Part shown: one piece after another, positions 1 to 10,564 of the stretch
Position numbering within the stretch: the stretch's first letter is position 1
How the letters are laid out: every line of letters starts with the position of its first letter
DNA from: Staphylococcus lutrae
GTDB lineage: Bacteria; Bacillota; Bacilli; Staphylococcales; Staphylococcaceae
Direction: 5' to 3'
DNA: 64,000 nucleotides
NCBI RefSeq assembly: GCF_002101335.1
Contig: NZ_CP020773.1
Coordinates: forward strand, 2,232,001-2,296,000
The notes under the pieces: generated by a model
Seen by the model: the letters and a program-made list of their open reading frames with translations, nothing else
What the model was told of the DNA's origin: nothing
The model's database searches: none
Position numbers and translations under genes: made by a program

Positions 1-155
1 TTATTTCAGGTGGTAAAGGGACAGCAGCTGAAAAAATTAAAACATTAAATGACTGTGGTGTGAAAACAGCAGCTACACCTTCTGAAATCGGTGTCACTTT
101 AATTGAAGCAGCTAAAGAAGCTGGAATTTACGAGTCATTATTAACGATAAAATAA
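1..155 (+). CDS. sucD: Succinyl-CoA synthetase alpha subunit, C-terminal fragment
   Basis: The window opens inside this gene. Read from base 3, the last 50 codons give ISGGKGTAAEKIK and then end in GIYESLLTIK before a TAA at 153-155. The GGKGTAAEK stretch belongs to the C-terminal CoA-ligase region of the alpha subunit, which with SucB converts succinyl-CoA to succinate in the TCA cycle with substrate-level phosphorylation. It sits immediately upstream of dprA and topA, which is the usual staphylococcal order. The catalytic histidine and the N-terminal CoA-binding fold lie outside the window, so only the family can be called. Confidence 0.85.
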   Translation, partial: ISGGKGTAAEKIKTLNDCGVKTAATPSEIGVTLIEAAKEAGIYESLLTIK

Positions 156-277
156 TGGTGATATAGCGCGCATTGCATATTTTTATGTAATGGCAAACCA
201 TATATCGAATTGTTTTTGTACATTAAAAATGATATCTACGTTGGCAATGAGCATAGGATAATCATACTCAAAATAAG

Positions 278-320
278 GGTTCGAATTGAAAGGGATTTCG
301 TTTCAATTCGAACCGCTTTT
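278..320 (+). terminator. Rho-independent terminator-like hairpin after sucD
   Basis: A perfect 14-bp inverted repeat (278-291 against 301-314, 9-base loop) is followed by a short, impure T stretch. It stands 120 bases after the sucD stop and before the dprA promoter, so it probably ends the suc operon. The rest of 156-464 shows no gene. Confidence 0.7.
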
Positions 321-387
321 GTCAATGTGATTTGTAATGCCCTTGATTGTTGAACCATTTCAATGGATGACGGCGCTTTTTCAATGA

Positions 388-417
388 TTGCATCCCCTTA
401 TTCACTCATTCTATGAT
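388..417 (+). promoter_or_regulatory. Possible sigma-A promoter for dprA
   Basis: TTGCAT (388-393) and TATGAT (412-417) are separated by 18 bases and lie 48 bases before the dprA start, downstream of the suc terminator. Both hexamers are imperfect matches, so this is a plausible rather than firm call. Confidence 0.4.
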
Positions 418-464
418 TCTCTCTTTTAATCCTTTTTTAATGACATCTTAGAGGTGACGACCGT

Positions 465-1334
465 ATGTTAAAACATTATTTACTCTTACTCATTTATGCA
501 GGTTTTACGACACAACAAATTCATAGATTTTATCCACGTTTACTTGATTTAACAGAAAAAAAGGTCTCATTAGTTCAGATTTTAACTGAAATAGCCACAG
601 TATTTCCAAGAGCGACCATTCGACATAAATTGCAACGACTACAAACACTGGATATTCAATGGATTGCATCCACTTTACAGGAACATCAGATTATCCCCGT
701 GACGATAAATGACCCTCATTATCCTTCGTTATTAAAAGAAATTTATGATCCCCCGTTCGTCTTATTTTGTAAAGGTCAGCTTGATTTATTACAGCATTCT
801 TGCAGATGCCTCGCAATTGTCGGTGCACGGCAGCATACAGATTATACCCCGCAAGTATTAGAAACACTATTCCAATCATTTAAACATCACCCACTTGTCA
901 TTGTTTCAGGCTTGGCTAATGGTACAGATGCAATTGCGCATCAGCAGGCGTTGCAACAGCACTTACCGACGATTGGTGTGCTCGGTTTTGGTCATTTTCA
1001 TCATTATCCTTCAAAAACTTCTCATCTAAGGCAAATGATTGAGTCTACACATCTCACGATTAGTGAATATCCACCACACACGCCCATCGCAAAATTTAGA
1101 TTTCCAGAGAGAAATAGAATTATTAGTGGATTATCAAAAGGGGTATTAGTGACGGAAGCAAAAGAACGCAGTGGGGCATTGATTACATTAGATCAGGCAT
1201 TAGAACAAAATCGTAACGTTTATGTATTGCCTGGAGATTTTTTTAATTTGCATACAAGAGGGAACATGTTACGTGTGAAAGAAGGCGCGGAGATTGTTTT
1301 ATCGGCACAAGATATTTTGAAAGATTACGTTTAA
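465..1334 (+). CDS. dprA: DNA-processing protein DprA (Smf)
   Basis: A 289-residue protein of the DprA/Smf family, which loads RecA onto incoming single-stranded DNA during transformation and protects it from degradation. The Rossmann-like core is visible: the first glycine-rich strand IVGARQ near residue 118, VSGLANGTDAIAHQ near 147, and FPERNRIISGLSKG followed by VTEAKERSGALIT near 217-240. Length fits the staphylococcal family, which lacks a long C-terminal winged helix. The ATG at 465 follows a GAGGTGAC ribosome site. It lies between sucD and topA as in other staphylococci. RecA, its partner, is encoded at 49.9 kb. Confidence 0.93.
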   Translation: MLKHYLLLLIYAGFTTQQIHRFYPRLLDLTEKKVSLVQILTEIATVFPRATIRHKLQRLQTLDIQWIASTLQEHQIIPVTINDPHYPSLLKEIYDPPFVLFCKGQLDLLQHSCRCLAIVGARQHTDYTPQVLETLFQSFKHHPLVIVSGLANGTDAIAHQQALQQHLPTIGVLGFGHFHHYPSKTSHLRQMIESTHLTISEYPPHTPIAKFRFPERNRIISGLSKGVLVTEAKERSGALITLDQALEQNRNVYVLPGDFFNLHTRGNMLRVKEGAEIVLSAQDILKDYV

Positions 1335-1370
1335 TGAAATGTTAATGCTTTGTGAAATCAATACAAAAGA

Positions 1371-1400
1371 TTGACAAATATAAAAATAACCGTTTATCAT
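1371..1400 (+). promoter_or_regulatory. Sigma-A promoter for topA
   Basis: A consensus TTGACA (1371-1376) and TATCAT (1395-1400) with an 18-base spacer lie in the dprA-topA gap. The promoter sits inside the longest open reading frame that begins at 1352, which argues that topA starts downstream at the TTG at 1439. Confidence 0.65.
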
Positions 1401-1438
1401 TTAACTTTGTAAACAGAAATAGCAAGGGGGTAACTACA

Positions 1439-3508
1439 TTGGCAGATAATCTTGTCATTGTTGAATCGCCTGCAAAAGCGAAAACTATAGAAAAATATTT
1501 AGGTAAGAAATATAAAGTCATCGCATCAATGGGACATGTAAGGGATCTTCCTCGCAGTCAAATGGGTGTGGATGTGGAGCACGACTATGAACCTAAGTAT
1601 ATTACTATCCGTGGTAAGGGGCCTGTTGTCAAAGATTTAAAGAGATATGCGAAAAAGGCAAAAAAAGTTTTTCTCGCAAGTGACCCCGATCGTGAAGGTG
1701 AAGCAATTGCATGGCACTTGGCAAATATTTTAGAGCTTGAAGATAGTAAAGAAAATCGCGTTGTCTTTAACGAAATTACGAAAGACGCAGTTAAAGAAAG
1801 TTTTAAACATCCGCGTGGAATAGAAATGAATCTTGTCGATGCGCAACAGGCACGACGTGTGCTAGACCGATTAGTAGGTTACAACATTTCACCTGTGTTA
1901 TGGAAAAAAGTTAAAAAAGGGCTATCAGCCGGACGTGTGCAATCTGTTGCATTACGTTTAGTGATTGATCGTGAAAACGAAATACGAAATTTCAAACCAG
2001 AAGAGTACTGGTCAATTGAAGGTGAGTTTCGTCACGGCAAATCAAAATTTAATGCTAAGTTTCTTCATTATAAAGACAAGCCGTTTAAGCTAACGACACA
2101 AGAGGATGTTGCTGTGATTACTAAAGCGTTAGACGGCAATCAATTTACGGTTACCAATGTGACGAAAAAAGAAAAGACACGTAAGCCTTCACAACCTTTT
2201 ACAACATCAACGCTACAACAAGAAGCAGCGCGGAAATTAAATTTCAAGGCGCGTAAAACGATGATGGTCGCACAACAGTTGTATGAAGGTATTGACTTAA
2301 AACGTAAAGGCACAATTGGTCTTATCACATATATGAGAACAGACTCTACACGTATTTCTAAAGATGCACAAAACGAGGCCAAACAATATATCGAAAAGAC
2401 GTATGGCGAAGCCTATTTATCTAAAACCGTACAAAAAGGAAAACAAGGCGATCAAGATGCACATGAAGCCATCCGTCCAACAAGCACTTTAAGAACACCG
2501 TCAGAAATGAAAGACTTCTTGACACGTGATCAATACCGTTTGTATAAATTGATTTGGGAAAGATTTGTTGCCAGTCAAATGGCCCCTGCAATTTTGGATA
2601 CCGTCGCAGTTGATTTGACACAAAATGACGTAAAATTCAGAGCCAATGGTCAAACGGTGAAATTTAAAGGGTTCATGACGTTATATGTTGAAACCACTGA
2701 TGATAAAGCAAAAGAAAAAGAAAATCGTTTGCCAAAACTCGAAGTAGGAAATGAAGTGCTTGCAACAAAAATTGATCCAGCACAACACTTTACTCAACCG
2801 CCACCACGCTATACAGAAGCGCGATTGGTTAAAACATTGGAAGAACTTAAAATCGGTCGACCTTCAACTTATGCACCGACGATTGATACCATTCAAAAGC
2901 GTAATTATGTCAAAAATGAAAATAAACGGTTTGTGCCAACTGAATTAGGTGAAATTGTTCATGAACAAGTTAAAGAATATTTTCCAGAAATCATTGATGT
3001 TGATTTCACAGTAAACATGGAAACATTACTTGATAAAATTGCTGATGGTGACATTGCATGGAAAAAAGTTGTTGGTGACTTTTTCAATAGCTTCAAGCAA
3101 GATGTTGAACGTGCTGAAGAAGAAATGGAAAAAGTAGAGATTAAAGATGAACCGGCTGGAGAAGATTGTGAAGTGTGTGGACATCCTATGGTCATTAAAA
3201 TGGGACGTTACGGTAAATTCATGGCTTGTTCAAATTTTCCGGATTGTCGCAATACGAAAGCGATTACGAAGCCGATTGGTGTCACGTGTCCAAAATGTAA
3301 AAAAGGTGATGTTGTTGAACGGAAATCTAAGAAAAACCGCGTTTTTTACGGTTGTTCTAATTATCCCGAATGTGATTTTGTAGCTTGGGATAAACCTGTT
3401 GGTCGAGATTGTCCGAAATGTCAACATGCATTGGCAGAACATAAAAAAGGACGAACAACACAAGTCGTTTGTACAAATTGTGACTATAAAGAAGCAGAAC
3501 AAAAATAA
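1439..3508 (+). CDS. topA: DNA topoisomerase I
   Basis: Type IA topoisomerase that relaxes negative supercoils through a 5'-phosphotyrosyl intermediate. The N-terminal Toprim domain begins [17 protein letters not shown] and carries the acidic DPDREGEA motif. The active-site tyrosine is in [10 protein letters not shown] near residue 298. Three C-terminal zinc ribbons of four cysteines each follow residue about 580, starting at CEVCG, CPKCK and CPKCQ. I start the protein at the TTG at 1439, behind AAGGGGG, because the encoded [10 protein letters not shown] matches the family start and gives 689 residues. The in-frame GTG at 1352 lies upstream of the promoter and is unlikely. trmFO follows 26 bases later. 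Confidence 0.96.
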   Translation: MADNLVIVESPAKAKTIEKYLGKKYKVIASMGHVRDLPRSQMGVDVEHDYEPKYITIRGKGPVVKDLKRYAKKAKKVFLASDPDREGEAIAWHLANILELEDSKENRVVFNEITKDAVKESFKHPRGIEMNLVDAQQARRVLDRLVGYNISPVLWKKVKKGLSAGRVQSVALRLVIDRENEIRNFKPEEYWSIEGEFRHGKSKFNAKFLHYKDKPFKLTTQEDVAVITKALDGNQFTVTNVTKKEKTRKPSQPFTTSTLQQEAARKLNFKARKTMMVAQQLYEGIDLKRKGTIGLITYMRTDSTRISKDAQNEAKQYIEKTYGEAYLSKTVQKGKQGDQDAHEAIRPTSTLRTPSEMKDFLTRDQYRLYKLIWERFVASQMAPAILDTVAVDLTQNDVKFRANGQTVKFKGFMTLYVETTDDKAKEKENRLPKLEVGNEVLATKIDPAQHFTQPPPRYTEARLVKTLEELKIGRPSTYAPTIDTIQKRNYVKNENKRFVPTELGEIVHEQVKEYFPEIIDVDFTVNMETLLDKIADGDIAWKKVVGDFFNSFKQDVERAEEEMEKVEIKDEPAGEDCEVCGHPMVIKMGRYGKFMACSNFPDCRNTKAITKPIGVTCPKCKKGDVVERKSKKNRVFYGCSNYPECDFVAWDKPVGRDCPKCQHALAEHKKGRTTQVVCTNCDYKEAEQK

Positions 3509-3534
3509 AAGAGCGTTAAAGTGAGGGAAAAACT

Positions 3535-4839
3535 ATGGCATCTGTTAATATTGTCGGTGCGGGTTTAGCGGGTTCTGAAGCGGCATTCCAATTGGCCGAA
3601 CGTGGCATTCATGTCAATTTATATGAAATGCGACCGGTCAAACAAACACCAGCCCATCATACCCCACAATTTGCTGAACTCGTATGTTCAAATTCACTGC
3701 GCGGCAATTCGTTAACGAATGCAGTCGGTGTATTAAAAGAAGAAATGCGTCGCTTAAATTCGTTAATTATTACTGCGGCTGATAAAGCGCGTGTTCCAGC
3801 AGGTGGGGCACTTGCTGTAGACAGGCATGATTTTTCAGGATATATTACAGATGTGTTGAAAAATCATCCCAATGTCACGGTGCGGAATGAAGAGGTGACA
3901 TCGATTCCTGATGGGCCAACAATTATTGCAACGGGCCCATTAACATCAGAATCACTCACACAGGAAGTCGTTGCTTTAACTGGCGCGCATCAACTTTACT
4001 TCTACGATGCTGCAGCACCAATCATTGAAAAAGATTCAATTGATATGGAGAAAGTTTATTTGAAATCACGTTACGATAAAGGTGAAGCCGCATATTTAAA
4101 TTGTCCGATGACAGAGGAAGAATTTAATCGTTTTTATGAAGCCACACTTGCAGCTGAAGTGGCGCCAATGAATGATTTTGAGAAAGAAAAATATTTCGAA
4201 GGGTGTATGCCTTTTGAAGTGATGGCAGCGCGAGGGCCAAAAACGCTATTGTTTGGCCCTATGAAACCTGTAGGATTAGAAGATCCGAAAACAGGAAAAC
4301 GACCATACGCAGTCGTTCAATTAAGACAGGACGATGCAGCTGGGACGTTGTATAATATCGTTGGGTTTCAGACGCGTTTAAAATGGGGCGCGCAAAAAGA
4401 AGTGATTCGCCTTATCCCAGGACTGGAAAACGTTGATATTGTAAGATATGGTGTCATGCATCGTAATACTTTTATCAACTCGCCTGAAGTTTTAAACGCT
4501 AACTATGAATTCAAAAATCGTAAAAATTTATTTTTTGCGGGTCAAATGACTGGTGTTGAAGGTTACGTTGAAAGTGCGGCGAGTGGCATGGTCGCTGGAA
4601 TTAACTTAGCCCATCGCATGCTTGACAAAGGCGACGTCATCTTCCCACGTGAGACAATGATCGGGAGTATGGCCTATTATATTTCACATGCGACAAACAA
4701 CAAGAATTTCCAACCGATGAATGCTAATTTTGGACTTGTGCCCCCACTTGAACAACGGATTAAAGATAAAAAAGAACGATATGAAACATTAGCATATCGT
4801 GCACTTGACTATCTTGATCACTTCAAACAGACTTTATAA
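3535..4839 (+). CDS. trmFO: Methylenetetrahydrofolate-tRNA uracil-54 methyltransferase TrmFO
   Basis: FAD-dependent enzyme that makes 5-methyluridine at position 54 of the tRNA T-loop, taking the carbon from methylenetetrahydrofolate rather than SAM. The dinucleotide-binding motif [17 protein letters not shown] is at residues 7-23, and the family motifs [11 protein letters not shown] and [18 protein letters not shown] are present. At 434 residues it is full length. ATG at 3535 follows a GTGAGGG site. It was historically called gid or GidA-like. Placement between topA and xerC is conserved in Firmicutes, and it is probably co-transcribed with topA because only 26 bases separate them. Confidence 0.96.
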   Translation: MASVNIVGAGLAGSEAAFQLAERGIHVNLYEMRPVKQTPAHHTPQFAELVCSNSLRGNSLTNAVGVLKEEMRRLNSLIITAADKARVPAGGALAVDRHDFSGYITDVLKNHPNVTVRNEEVTSIPDGPTIIATGPLTSESLTQEVVALTGAHQLYFYDAAAPIIEKDSIDMEKVYLKSRYDKGEAAYLNCPMTEEEFNRFYEATLAAEVAPMNDFEKEKYFEGCMPFEVMAARGPKTLLFGPMKPVGLEDPKTGKRPYAVVQLRQDDAAGTLYNIVGFQTRLKWGAQKEVIRLIPGLENVDIVRYGVMHRNTFINSPEVLNANYEFKNRKNLFFAGQMTGVEGYVESAASGMVAGINLAHRMLDKGDVIFPRETMIGSMAYYISHATNNKNFQPMNANFGLVPPLEQRIKDKKERYETLAYRALDYLDHFKQTL

Positions 4840-4872
4840 AGAAATATTATTAATGACAAAATAAGCAAAATT

Positions 4873-4901
4873 TTGATAAATACAAAAATTCAATGTATAA
4901 T
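4873..4901 (+). promoter_or_regulatory. Sigma-A promoter for xerC-hslV-hslU-codY
   Basis: TTGATA (4873-4878) and a perfect TATAAT (4896-4901) with a 17-base spacer lie in the trmFO-xerC gap. Initiation would be near 4908, so the transcript would begin just before the hairpin at 4912-4949. Confidence 0.75.
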
Positions 4902-4911
4902 CAATGCAGTT

Positions 4912-4954
4912 CCCCTCATCATTGTGCTACAATGCAAATGATGGAGGGGTTTTT
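4912..4954 (+). promoter_or_regulatory. Leader hairpin burying the xerC ribosome site, terminator-like
   Basis: Bases 4912-4922 pair with 4938-4949 (about 11 bp, one bulged G), and the 3' arm contains the GGAGGGG Shine-Dalgarno of xerC. Five T residues follow at 4950-4954, then the TTG start at 4958. The structure therefore has the form of an intrinsic terminator and also sequesters the ribosome site. Pairing is seen in the sequence; any regulatory role is inference. Confidence 0.55.
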
Positions 4955-4957
4955 GAA

Positions 4958-5848
4958 TTGAGACAAATCCAAGAACAATTTTTAGATATGTTAAAAAGGG
5001 AACGTTTTTTCTCAGCACATACGTTAAAAGCGTATCATGATGATCTCGTTCAATTTAATCGTTTTCTTGCGCAGGAACAACTTGACTTAGAAAGTTTTCA
5101 CTATCGTGATGCTCGTAATTATTTACAAACGCTTTATGATATGGGGTTGCAGCGGACGTCTGTCTCACGCAAAATTTCCACATTACGTCGCTTTTATGCT
5201 TTTTGGATGACGGTTGAAGCAGAAATCGTTAACCCATTTGTCCAATTGGTTCATCCGAAGAAAGAGCGCTATCTGCCCTCTTTCTTTTACACAGAAGAAA
5301 TGGACGCTTTATTTCGAACAGTCATTGAAGATCAGCGCAAAGGTTTGCGAGATCGAGTCATTCTAGAACTATTTTATGCAACAGGAATTCGTGTTTCGGA
5401 ATTGGTCTCTTTAAAAGTGACTGATGTTGATCTGGACATGTGTTGGATCAAAGTGTTAGGGAAAGGGAACAAAGAGCGTATTATCCCTTTCGGGGAATTT
5501 TGTAGACAAAGTATCGTTCAGTATCTTGATGCGTTTGAACCGATTCAAAATGTGAGTCACCCGTATTTAATAACGAATTTAAAAGGACAGCCCATTACTG
5601 AGCGTGGCGTCCGTTACGTGTTAAATGATATTGTCAAAAGAACTGCGGGGGTGACTGCGATTCATCCGCACAAACTGCGACATACGTTTGCCACGCATTT
5701 GCTGAATGAAGGGGCAGATTTGAGAACGGTTCAAAGTTTGTTGGGACATGTCAATTTATCAACGACGAGTCGGTATACACATGTGACGAATCGTCAATTG
5801 CGCAATGTTTATTTAAAGGCACATCCGCGTGCGAAAAAAGGAGAGTAA
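4958..5848 (+). CDS. xerC: Tyrosine recombinase XerC
   Basis: Site-specific recombinase that with XerD resolves chromosome dimers at dif. The N-terminal SAM-like core-binding domain spans about residues 1-90. In the C-terminal catalytic domain the arginine of [10 protein letters not shown], the [14 protein letters not shown] box, the [10 protein letters not shown] segment and the nucleophilic tyrosine in SRYTHV are all present. I use the TTG at 4958, eight bases after GGAGGGG, giving 296 residues. The upstream ATG at 4904 would begin before or at the transcription start. First gene of the xerC-hslV-hslU-codY operon, as in Bacillus and Staphylococcus. The start region is folded in a leader hairpin. 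Confidence 0.94.
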   Translation: MRQIQEQFLDMLKRERFFSAHTLKAYHDDLVQFNRFLAQEQLDLESFHYRDARNYLQTLYDMGLQRTSVSRKISTLRRFYAFWMTVEAEIVNPFVQLVHPKKERYLPSFFYTEEMDALFRTVIEDQRKGLRDRVILELFYATGIRVSELVSLKVTDVDLDMCWIKVLGKGNKERIIPFGEFCRQSIVQYLDAFEPIQNVSHPYLITNLKGQPITERGVRYVLNDIVKRTAGVTAIHPHKLRHTFATHLLNEGADLRTVQSLLGHVNLSTTSRYTHVTNRQLRNVYLKAHPRAKKGE

Positions 5849-5854
5849 TCATAC

Positions 5855-6397
5855 ATGGGTTCATCAATACATGCAACAACAATTTATGCAGTAAGACACA
5901 ACGGTAGTGCGGCAATGGCTGGTGATGGTCAAGTGACTTTAGGTGAGAAGGTCATTATGAAACAAACAGCCAAAAAAGTGAGAAAGTTGTATAACGGTCG
6001 CGTCATCGCTGGCTTTGCAGGAAGTGTTGCAGATGCATTTACATTGTTTGAAAAATTTGAAGGAAAATTACAACAGTATAGTGGAAATCTTGAACGTGCA
6101 GCAGTAGAACTCGCAAAAGAGTGGCGAGGAGATAAGCAGCTACGACAACTTGAAGCAATGCTCATTGTCATGGATAAAGACCACATTCTCGTTGTCAGTG
6201 GAACAGGTGAAGTGATTTCTCCTGATGACGATTTAATTGCCATTGGATCTGGTGGTCACTTTGCTTTAAGTGCGGGTCGTGCTTTAAAACGACATGCATC
6301 ACAACTCAGCGCAAGTGAAATGGCATACGAAAGTCTGAAAGTTGCTTCAGAAATCTGTGTATTCACTAACGATCACATCACTGTGGAAGAATTATAA
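5855..6397 (+). CDS. hslV: ATP-dependent protease proteolytic subunit HslV (ClpQ/CodW)
   Basis: Proteasome-like N-terminal nucleophile peptidase that forms a dodecamer and works with the HslU unfoldase. The sequence [17 protein letters not shown] puts the likely catalytic threonine at residue 8 after a short propeptide. GDGQVTLG, the lysine-rich [11 protein letters not shown] and [10 protein letters not shown] segments follow in the family order. 180 residues is normal. ATG at 5855 follows GGAGAG and lies only 6 bases after the xerC stop. hslU begins 14 bases downstream, consistent with co-translation of the two subunits. Confidence 0.95.
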   Translation: MGSSIHATTIYAVRHNGSAAMAGDGQVTLGEKVIMKQTAKKVRKLYNGRVIAGFAGSVADAFTLFEKFEGKLQQYSGNLERAAVELAKEWRGDKQLRQLEAMLIVMDKDHILVVSGTGEVISPDDDLIAIGSGGHFALSAGRALKRHASQLSASEMAYESLKVASEICVFTNDHITVEEL

Positions 6398-6411
6398 TGG
6401 AGGTATCGAGC

Positions 6412-7821
6412 ATGGAGAGTAATGCAATTAAATTCACACCAAAAGATATCGTATCAAAACTTAATGAATACATTGTCGGACAAGAGGATGCTAAGAAGAA
6501 AGTAGCTATTGCGTTGAGAAATAGATATCGTCGGAGTCTCCTTGATGACGAAATTAAACAAGAGATTGCTCCGAAAAATATTTTAATGATTGGTCCCACA
6601 GGTGTAGGGAAAACTGAAATTGCCAGACGTATGGCGAAAATTGTGGGTGCCCCATTTTTAAAAGTAGAAGCAACAAAATTTACTGAAGTGGGGTACGTCG
6701 GACGAGATGTTGAAAGTATGGTCCGGGATCTCGTTGATGTCGCAGTTCGTTTAGTTATCGATCAGAAAAAAGCAGCAGTTGTTGATGCGGCAACGGAAAA
6801 AGCAAATGATAAGTTAGTGAAATTGCTCGTGCCGAGTTTAAAGAAAAAGGCGAATCAAAATTCAAGCAATCCATTGGAATCATTATTTGGAGGGGCTATC
6901 CCAAATTTTGGTCAGCAGCAAGATGAAGAGGAGGAAGAACCACCAACAGAAGAGATTAAAACGAAACGATCAGACATTCGTGTGCAATTACTCAGAGGCC
7001 GACTTGAAGACGAAAAAGTCAGAGTGAAAGTTGCACAAGATCCTGGTGCGTTGGGGATGCTTGGCGTGAACCAAAACGAGCAAATGCAAGAAATGATGAA
7101 TCAACTTATGCCAAAGAAAAAAGTGGAAAAAGAAGTGCCGGTAAAAACAGCACGTAAAATATTGATTGATCAATTTGCTGAAGAAATGATCGATCACGAA
7201 ACAGCGAACCAAGAAGCACTAGACATCGCTGAACAAATGGGAATCATTTTTATTGATGAAATTGATAAAATTGCAACCTCACACCAAAACGGTGGACAAG
7301 ATGTATCGAGACAGGGGGTACAACGTGATATTCTCCCTATTCTTGAGGGTAGCGTTGTGAGAACAAAATATGGTACTGTTAGTACGGAACATATGCTATT
7401 TATCGGGGCAGGTGCATTTCATGTTTCGAAGCCAAGCGATTTAATTCCAGAGCTTCAAGGACGTTTTCCAATTCGGGTAGAATTACAAGACCTGTCAGTA
7501 GACGATTTTGTACGTATTTTGAAAGAACCTAAATTGTCCTTAATCAAACAATATGAAATGTTGTTACAAACCGAAACTGTTACGGTAAATTTCACAGATG
7601 AAGCGATTTATCGTCTTGCTGAAATGGCATATCACGTCAATCAAGAAACGGATAATATCGGGGCGCGCCGTTTGCATACGATTTTAGAAAAAATGTTAGA
7701 AGATTTATCTTTTGAAGCGCCAAACATGCCGCATGCACAAGTGGATATTACCCCTCAGTATGTAGATGATAAATTAAAAACAATTTCGACAAACAAAGAT
7801 TTAAGCGAATTTATTTTATAA
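6412..7821 (+). CDS. hslU: ATP-dependent protease ATPase subunit HslU (ClpY/CodX)
   Basis: AAA+ unfoldase that feeds substrates into HslV. Walker A is GPTGVGKTE near residue 65, the pore loop is the GYVGRDVES segment near 97, Walker B is IFIDEIDK near 277, and the sensor and C-terminal tail ending SEFIL, which docks into HslV, are intact. The intermediate domain is acidic and glutamine-rich. I start at the ATG at 6412, eight bases after GGAGGT; the ATG at 6397 overlaps that ribosome site. Protein length is 469. It is the third gene of the xerC operon, with codY following after 19 bases. Confidence 0.95.
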   Translation: MESNAIKFTPKDIVSKLNEYIVGQEDAKKKVAIALRNRYRRSLLDDEIKQEIAPKNILMIGPTGVGKTEIARRMAKIVGAPFLKVEATKFTEVGYVGRDVESMVRDLVDVAVRLVIDQKKAAVVDAATEKANDKLVKLLVPSLKKKANQNSSNPLESLFGGAIPNFGQQQDEEEEEPPTEEIKTKRSDIRVQLLRGRLEDEKVRVKVAQDPGALGMLGVNQNEQMQEMMNQLMPKKKVEKEVPVKTARKILIDQFAEEMIDHETANQEALDIAEQMGIIFIDEIDKIATSHQNGGQDVSRQGVQRDILPILEGSVVRTKYGTVSTEHMLFIGAGAFHVSKPSDLIPELQGRFPIRVELQDLSVDDFVRILKEPKLSLIKQYEMLLQTETVTVNFTDEAIYRLAEMAYHVNQETDNIGARRLHTILEKMLEDLSFEAPNMPHAQVDITPQYVDDKLKTISTNKDLSEFIL

Positions 7822-7840
7822 GAAAAAAAGGAGATATGAC

Positions 7841-8614
7841 ATGAGCTTATTATCGAAAACTAGAGAATTGAGCAGTTTGTTACAAAAACATAAAGGGATC
7901 TCAGTTGATTTCAAAGATGTTGCCCAAACGATAAGTAAAGTCACTGTAACGAATGTATTCATTGTTTCTCGTCGTGGTAAAATATTGGGATCTTGTTTAA
8001 ATGAATTACTTAAAAACGAACGAATTATTAAGATGTTAGAGGATCGCCATATTCCTGAAGCTTACACTGAAAAGTTAATGCACGTATATGAAACATTATC
8101 TAATATCTCGATTGATGATGACTTATCAGTATTTCCACCTGAAAATGAAGATGTATTTAAAAACTCAAAAACAACTGTATTTCCAATTATTGGAGGCGGC
8201 GAACGCTTAGGAACACTTGTTTTAGGTCGAGTGGCTGATGAGTTTGAAGATAATGATTTGATTCTTGGTGAATATGCTGCAACGGTAATTGGAATGGAAA
8301 TCTTGCGTGAAAAACATTCCGAAATTGAATCAGAAGCACGTGATAAAGCAGCCATTTCAATGGCAATTAATTCATTGTCATACTCTGAAAAAGAAGCGAT
8401 CGATCATATTTTTGAGGAGCTTGGTGGCAAAGAAGGTTTATTAATTGCTTCTAAAGTGGCTGACCGTGTCGGCATTACGCGTTCTGTGATTGTCAATGCA
8501 TTGAGAAAATTAGAAAGTGCGGGTGTCATTGAGTCGCGTTCTTTAGGAATGAAAGGGACGTTTATTAAAGTGAAGAAAGCCGCATTTTTAGATGAGTTAT
8601 CGCGTTCAGAATAA
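7841..8614 (+). CDS. codY: GTP-sensing transcriptional repressor CodY
   Basis: Global regulator that binds branched-chain amino acids and GTP and represses nutrient-limitation and virulence genes when nutrients are plentiful. The 257-residue length and the N-terminal GAF domain ([15 protein letters not shown] onward) fit the family. The C-terminal winged helix-turn-helix recognition segment [19 protein letters not shown] near residues 203-221 is intact, followed by [16 protein letters not shown] at 7841 follows AAGGAGATATGAC. It is the last gene of the xerC-hslVU operon. No codY-type operator was confidently identified in this window. Confidence 0.97.
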   Translation: MSLLSKTRELSSLLQKHKGISVDFKDVAQTISKVTVTNVFIVSRRGKILGSCLNELLKNERIIKMLEDRHIPEAYTEKLMHVYETLSNISIDDDLSVFPPENEDVFKNSKTTVFPIIGGGERLGTLVLGRVADEFEDNDLILGEYAATVIGMEILREKHSEIESEARDKAAISMAINSLSYSEKEAIDHIFEELGGKEGLLIASKVADRVGITRSVIVNALRKLESAGVIESRSLGMKGTFIKVKKAAFLDELSRSE

Positions 8615-8628
8615 ATGAATTCATATAT

Positions 8629-8666
8629 TGCAATTTGCCGCATATTGTGCTATATTAATATGCGGC
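8629..8666 (+). promoter_or_regulatory. Extended -10 promoter for rpsB overlapping a 10-bp palindrome
   Basis: TTGCAA (8629-8634), 16 bases, then TATATT (8651-8656) preceded by TGC, an extended -10. A perfect 10-bp inverted repeat (8637-8646 against 8657-8666) flanks the -10. Initiation near 8663 leaves a leader of about 120 bases before rpsB. The palindrome could be a codY terminator remnant or an operator; there is no T run after it. Confidence 0.55.
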
Positions 8667-8781
8667 TGAAAAAGTCAAAACTCACATGTATCACCGAAGT
8701 ATAAAAGGGTGCGATAAGAATGGTTATCGTTTTTATATGAGTGTGCATGGCGGATGTAAACCAATAGGAGGAATTTAAATT

Positions 8782-9579
8782 ATGGCAGTTATTTCAATGA
8801 AGCAATTATTAGAAGCGGGTGTTCACTTCGGTCATCAAACACGCCGTTGGAACCCAAAAATGAAAAAGTACATTTTCACTGAAAGAAACGGTATTTATAT
8901 TATCGACTTACAAAAAACAGTGAAAAAAGTGGAAGAAGCTTATCATTTCATCAAACAAGTTTCTGAAGAAGGCGGTAAAGTTTTATTCGTTGGTACGAAA
9001 AAACAAGCACAAGAATCTGTTAAAGCAGAAGCAGAACGTGCAGGCCACTTCTACGTTAACCAAAGATGGTTAGGTGGAATTTTAACAAACTATAAAACAA
9101 TCTCTAAACGTGTTCAACGTATTTCTGAAATTGAAAAAATGGAAGAAGATGGTACGTTTGACGTACTTCCTAAAAAAGAAGTCATAGAGCTTAAAAAAGA
9201 ATATAACCGTTTAATCAAATTCTTAGGCGGTATTCGTGAAATGAAATCAATGCCACAAGCATTATTCGTAGTTGATCCACGTAAAGAGCGTAATGCCATT
9301 GCAGAAGCGCGTAAATTAAACATCCCTATCGTTGGTATTGTTGACACAAACTGCGATCCAGATGAAATTGACTATGTTATTCCAGCGAATGACGACGCGA
9401 TTCGTGCGGTTAAGTTGTTAACTGGTAAGATGGCAGACGCAATCTTAGAAGGTCAACAAGGTGTATCAAATGAAGAAGTGGCTGCTGAACAAGACATCGA
9501 TTTAACTGAAGATGAAACAGCAGAAAATGTATCAACTGAAGCGACAGAAAACACTGAAGCAACTGTTGAATCTAACTAA
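8782..9579 (+). CDS. rpsB: 30S ribosomal protein S2
   Basis: Component of the small ribosomal subunit at the head-body junction, the last large protein to join. The start [20 protein letters not shown] and the [16 protein letters not shown] and [11 protein letters not shown] motifs are diagnostic. The 265-residue product carries an acidic, threonine-rich C-terminal tail of about 35 residues, typical of staphylococci. ATG at 8782 follows TAGGAGG. It has its own promoter and is followed by a terminator before tsf, so tsf expression must depend on readthrough or another promoter. Confidence 0.98.
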   Translation: MAVISMKQLLEAGVHFGHQTRRWNPKMKKYIFTERNGIYIIDLQKTVKKVEEAYHFIKQVSEEGGKVLFVGTKKQAQESVKAEAERAGHFYVNQRWLGGILTNYKTISKRVQRISEIEKMEEDGTFDVLPKKEVIELKKEYNRLIKFLGGIREMKSMPQALFVVDPRKERNAIAEARKLNIPIVGIVDTNCDPDEIDYVIPANDDAIRAVKLLTGKMADAILEGQQGVSNEEVAAEQDIDLTEDETAENVSTEATENTEATVESN

Positions 9580-9595
9580 GACGCATCTTGAAATG

Positions 9596-9629
9596 GGTGA
9601 TAAGATAAATATGCTTATCACCTTTTTTT
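9596..9629 (+). terminator. Intrinsic terminator between rpsB and tsf
   Basis: A 9-bp perfect stem (9596-9604 with 9614-9622), a 9-base loop and seven T residues (9623-9629). Because tsf starts 36 bases later without a clear separate promoter, this may act as a partial terminator that sets the S2 to EF-Ts ratio. Confidence 0.85.
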
Positions 9630-9665
9630 AAAATAAATATTCGATTTTAATTGGAGGAATCATGA

Positions 9666-10544
9666 ATGGCAATTTCAGCTAAACTTGTTAAAGAATTACG
9701 TGAAAAAACTGGCGCAGGAATGATGGATTGTAAAAAAGCGTTAGAAGCGACAGATGGAGACATCGATAAAGCAATTGACTACCTTCGTGAAAAAGGGATT
9801 GCAAAAGCTGCGAAAAAAGCAGACCGTATTGCTGCAGAAGGTATTACACATGTTGAAGTAAAAGGTAATGAAGCAGTTATCGTAGAAATCAACTCTGAGA
9901 CGGACTTCGTTGCACGTAACGAAGGTTTCCAAGAACTTGTAAAAGAAATTGCTAACCAAATTCTTGAAACTAAAGTAAGTACAGTTGATGAATTAAATGA
10001 AACAACATTACCAAATGGTAAAAAAGTTTCTGAACATATGACAGAAGCGATTTCAACAATCGGTGAAAAATTAAGCTTACGTCGCTTTGAAATGAGAACT
10101 AAAACGGATAATGATGCGTTTGGTGCTTATTTACACATGGGTGGCCGTATCGGTGTACTTTCAGTTGTTGAAGGAACAACAGATGAAGAAGCAGCGAAAG
10201 ATGTTGCAATGCATATTGCAGCAATCAACCCTAAATATGTGTCTTCAGATCAAGTGAGTGAAGATGAGCTTAACCACGAAAGAGAAGTATTAAAACAACA
10301 AGCATTAAATGAGGGTAAACCAGAAAATATCGTTGAAAAAATGGTAGAAGGTCGTTTGCGTAAATATTTACAAGAAATTTGTGCAGTTAACCAAAACTTC
10401 GTTAAGAACCCAGATCAAACAGTTGAAGCTTTCCTTAAATCTAAAGGTGGACAACTTGTTGACTTCGTTCGTTACGAAGTGGGTGAAGGCATTGAAAAAC
10501 GCCAAGAAAACTTCGCTGATGAAGTTAAAGGACAAATGAAATAA
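9666..10544 (+). CDS. tsf: Elongation factor Ts
   Basis: Guanine nucleotide exchange factor for EF-Tu in translation elongation. The N-terminal UBA-like module [20 protein letters not shown] and the family motif AEGITHVEV / [14 protein letters not shown] are clear. The two core subdomains cover the middle, and the protein ends at 292 residues, full length. ATG at 9666 follows TTGGAGGAAT. It follows rpsB, as almost everywhere in bacteria, but a strong hairpin terminator separates them. A structured region lies between tsf and pyrH. Confidence 0.98.
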   Translation: MAISAKLVKELREKTGAGMMDCKKALEATDGDIDKAIDYLREKGIAKAAKKADRIAAEGITHVEVKGNEAVIVEINSETDFVARNEGFQELVKEIANQILETKVSTVDELNETTLPNGKKVSEHMTEAISTIGEKLSLRRFEMRTKTDNDAFGAYLHMGGRIGVLSVVEGTTDEEAAKDVAMHIAAINPKYVSSDQVSEDELNHEREVLKQQALNEGKPENIVEKMVEGRLRKYLQEICAVNQNFVKNPDQTVEAFLKSKGGQLVDFVRYEVGEGIEKRQENFADEVKGQMK

Positions 10545-10564
10545 TTAGCACGGTTTTGTATAAG

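Noticed and set aside
1352..1438. Longer N terminus for topA starting at GTG 1352
   Set aside because: It would place the topA promoter inside the gene, and the family start matches the TTG at 1439.
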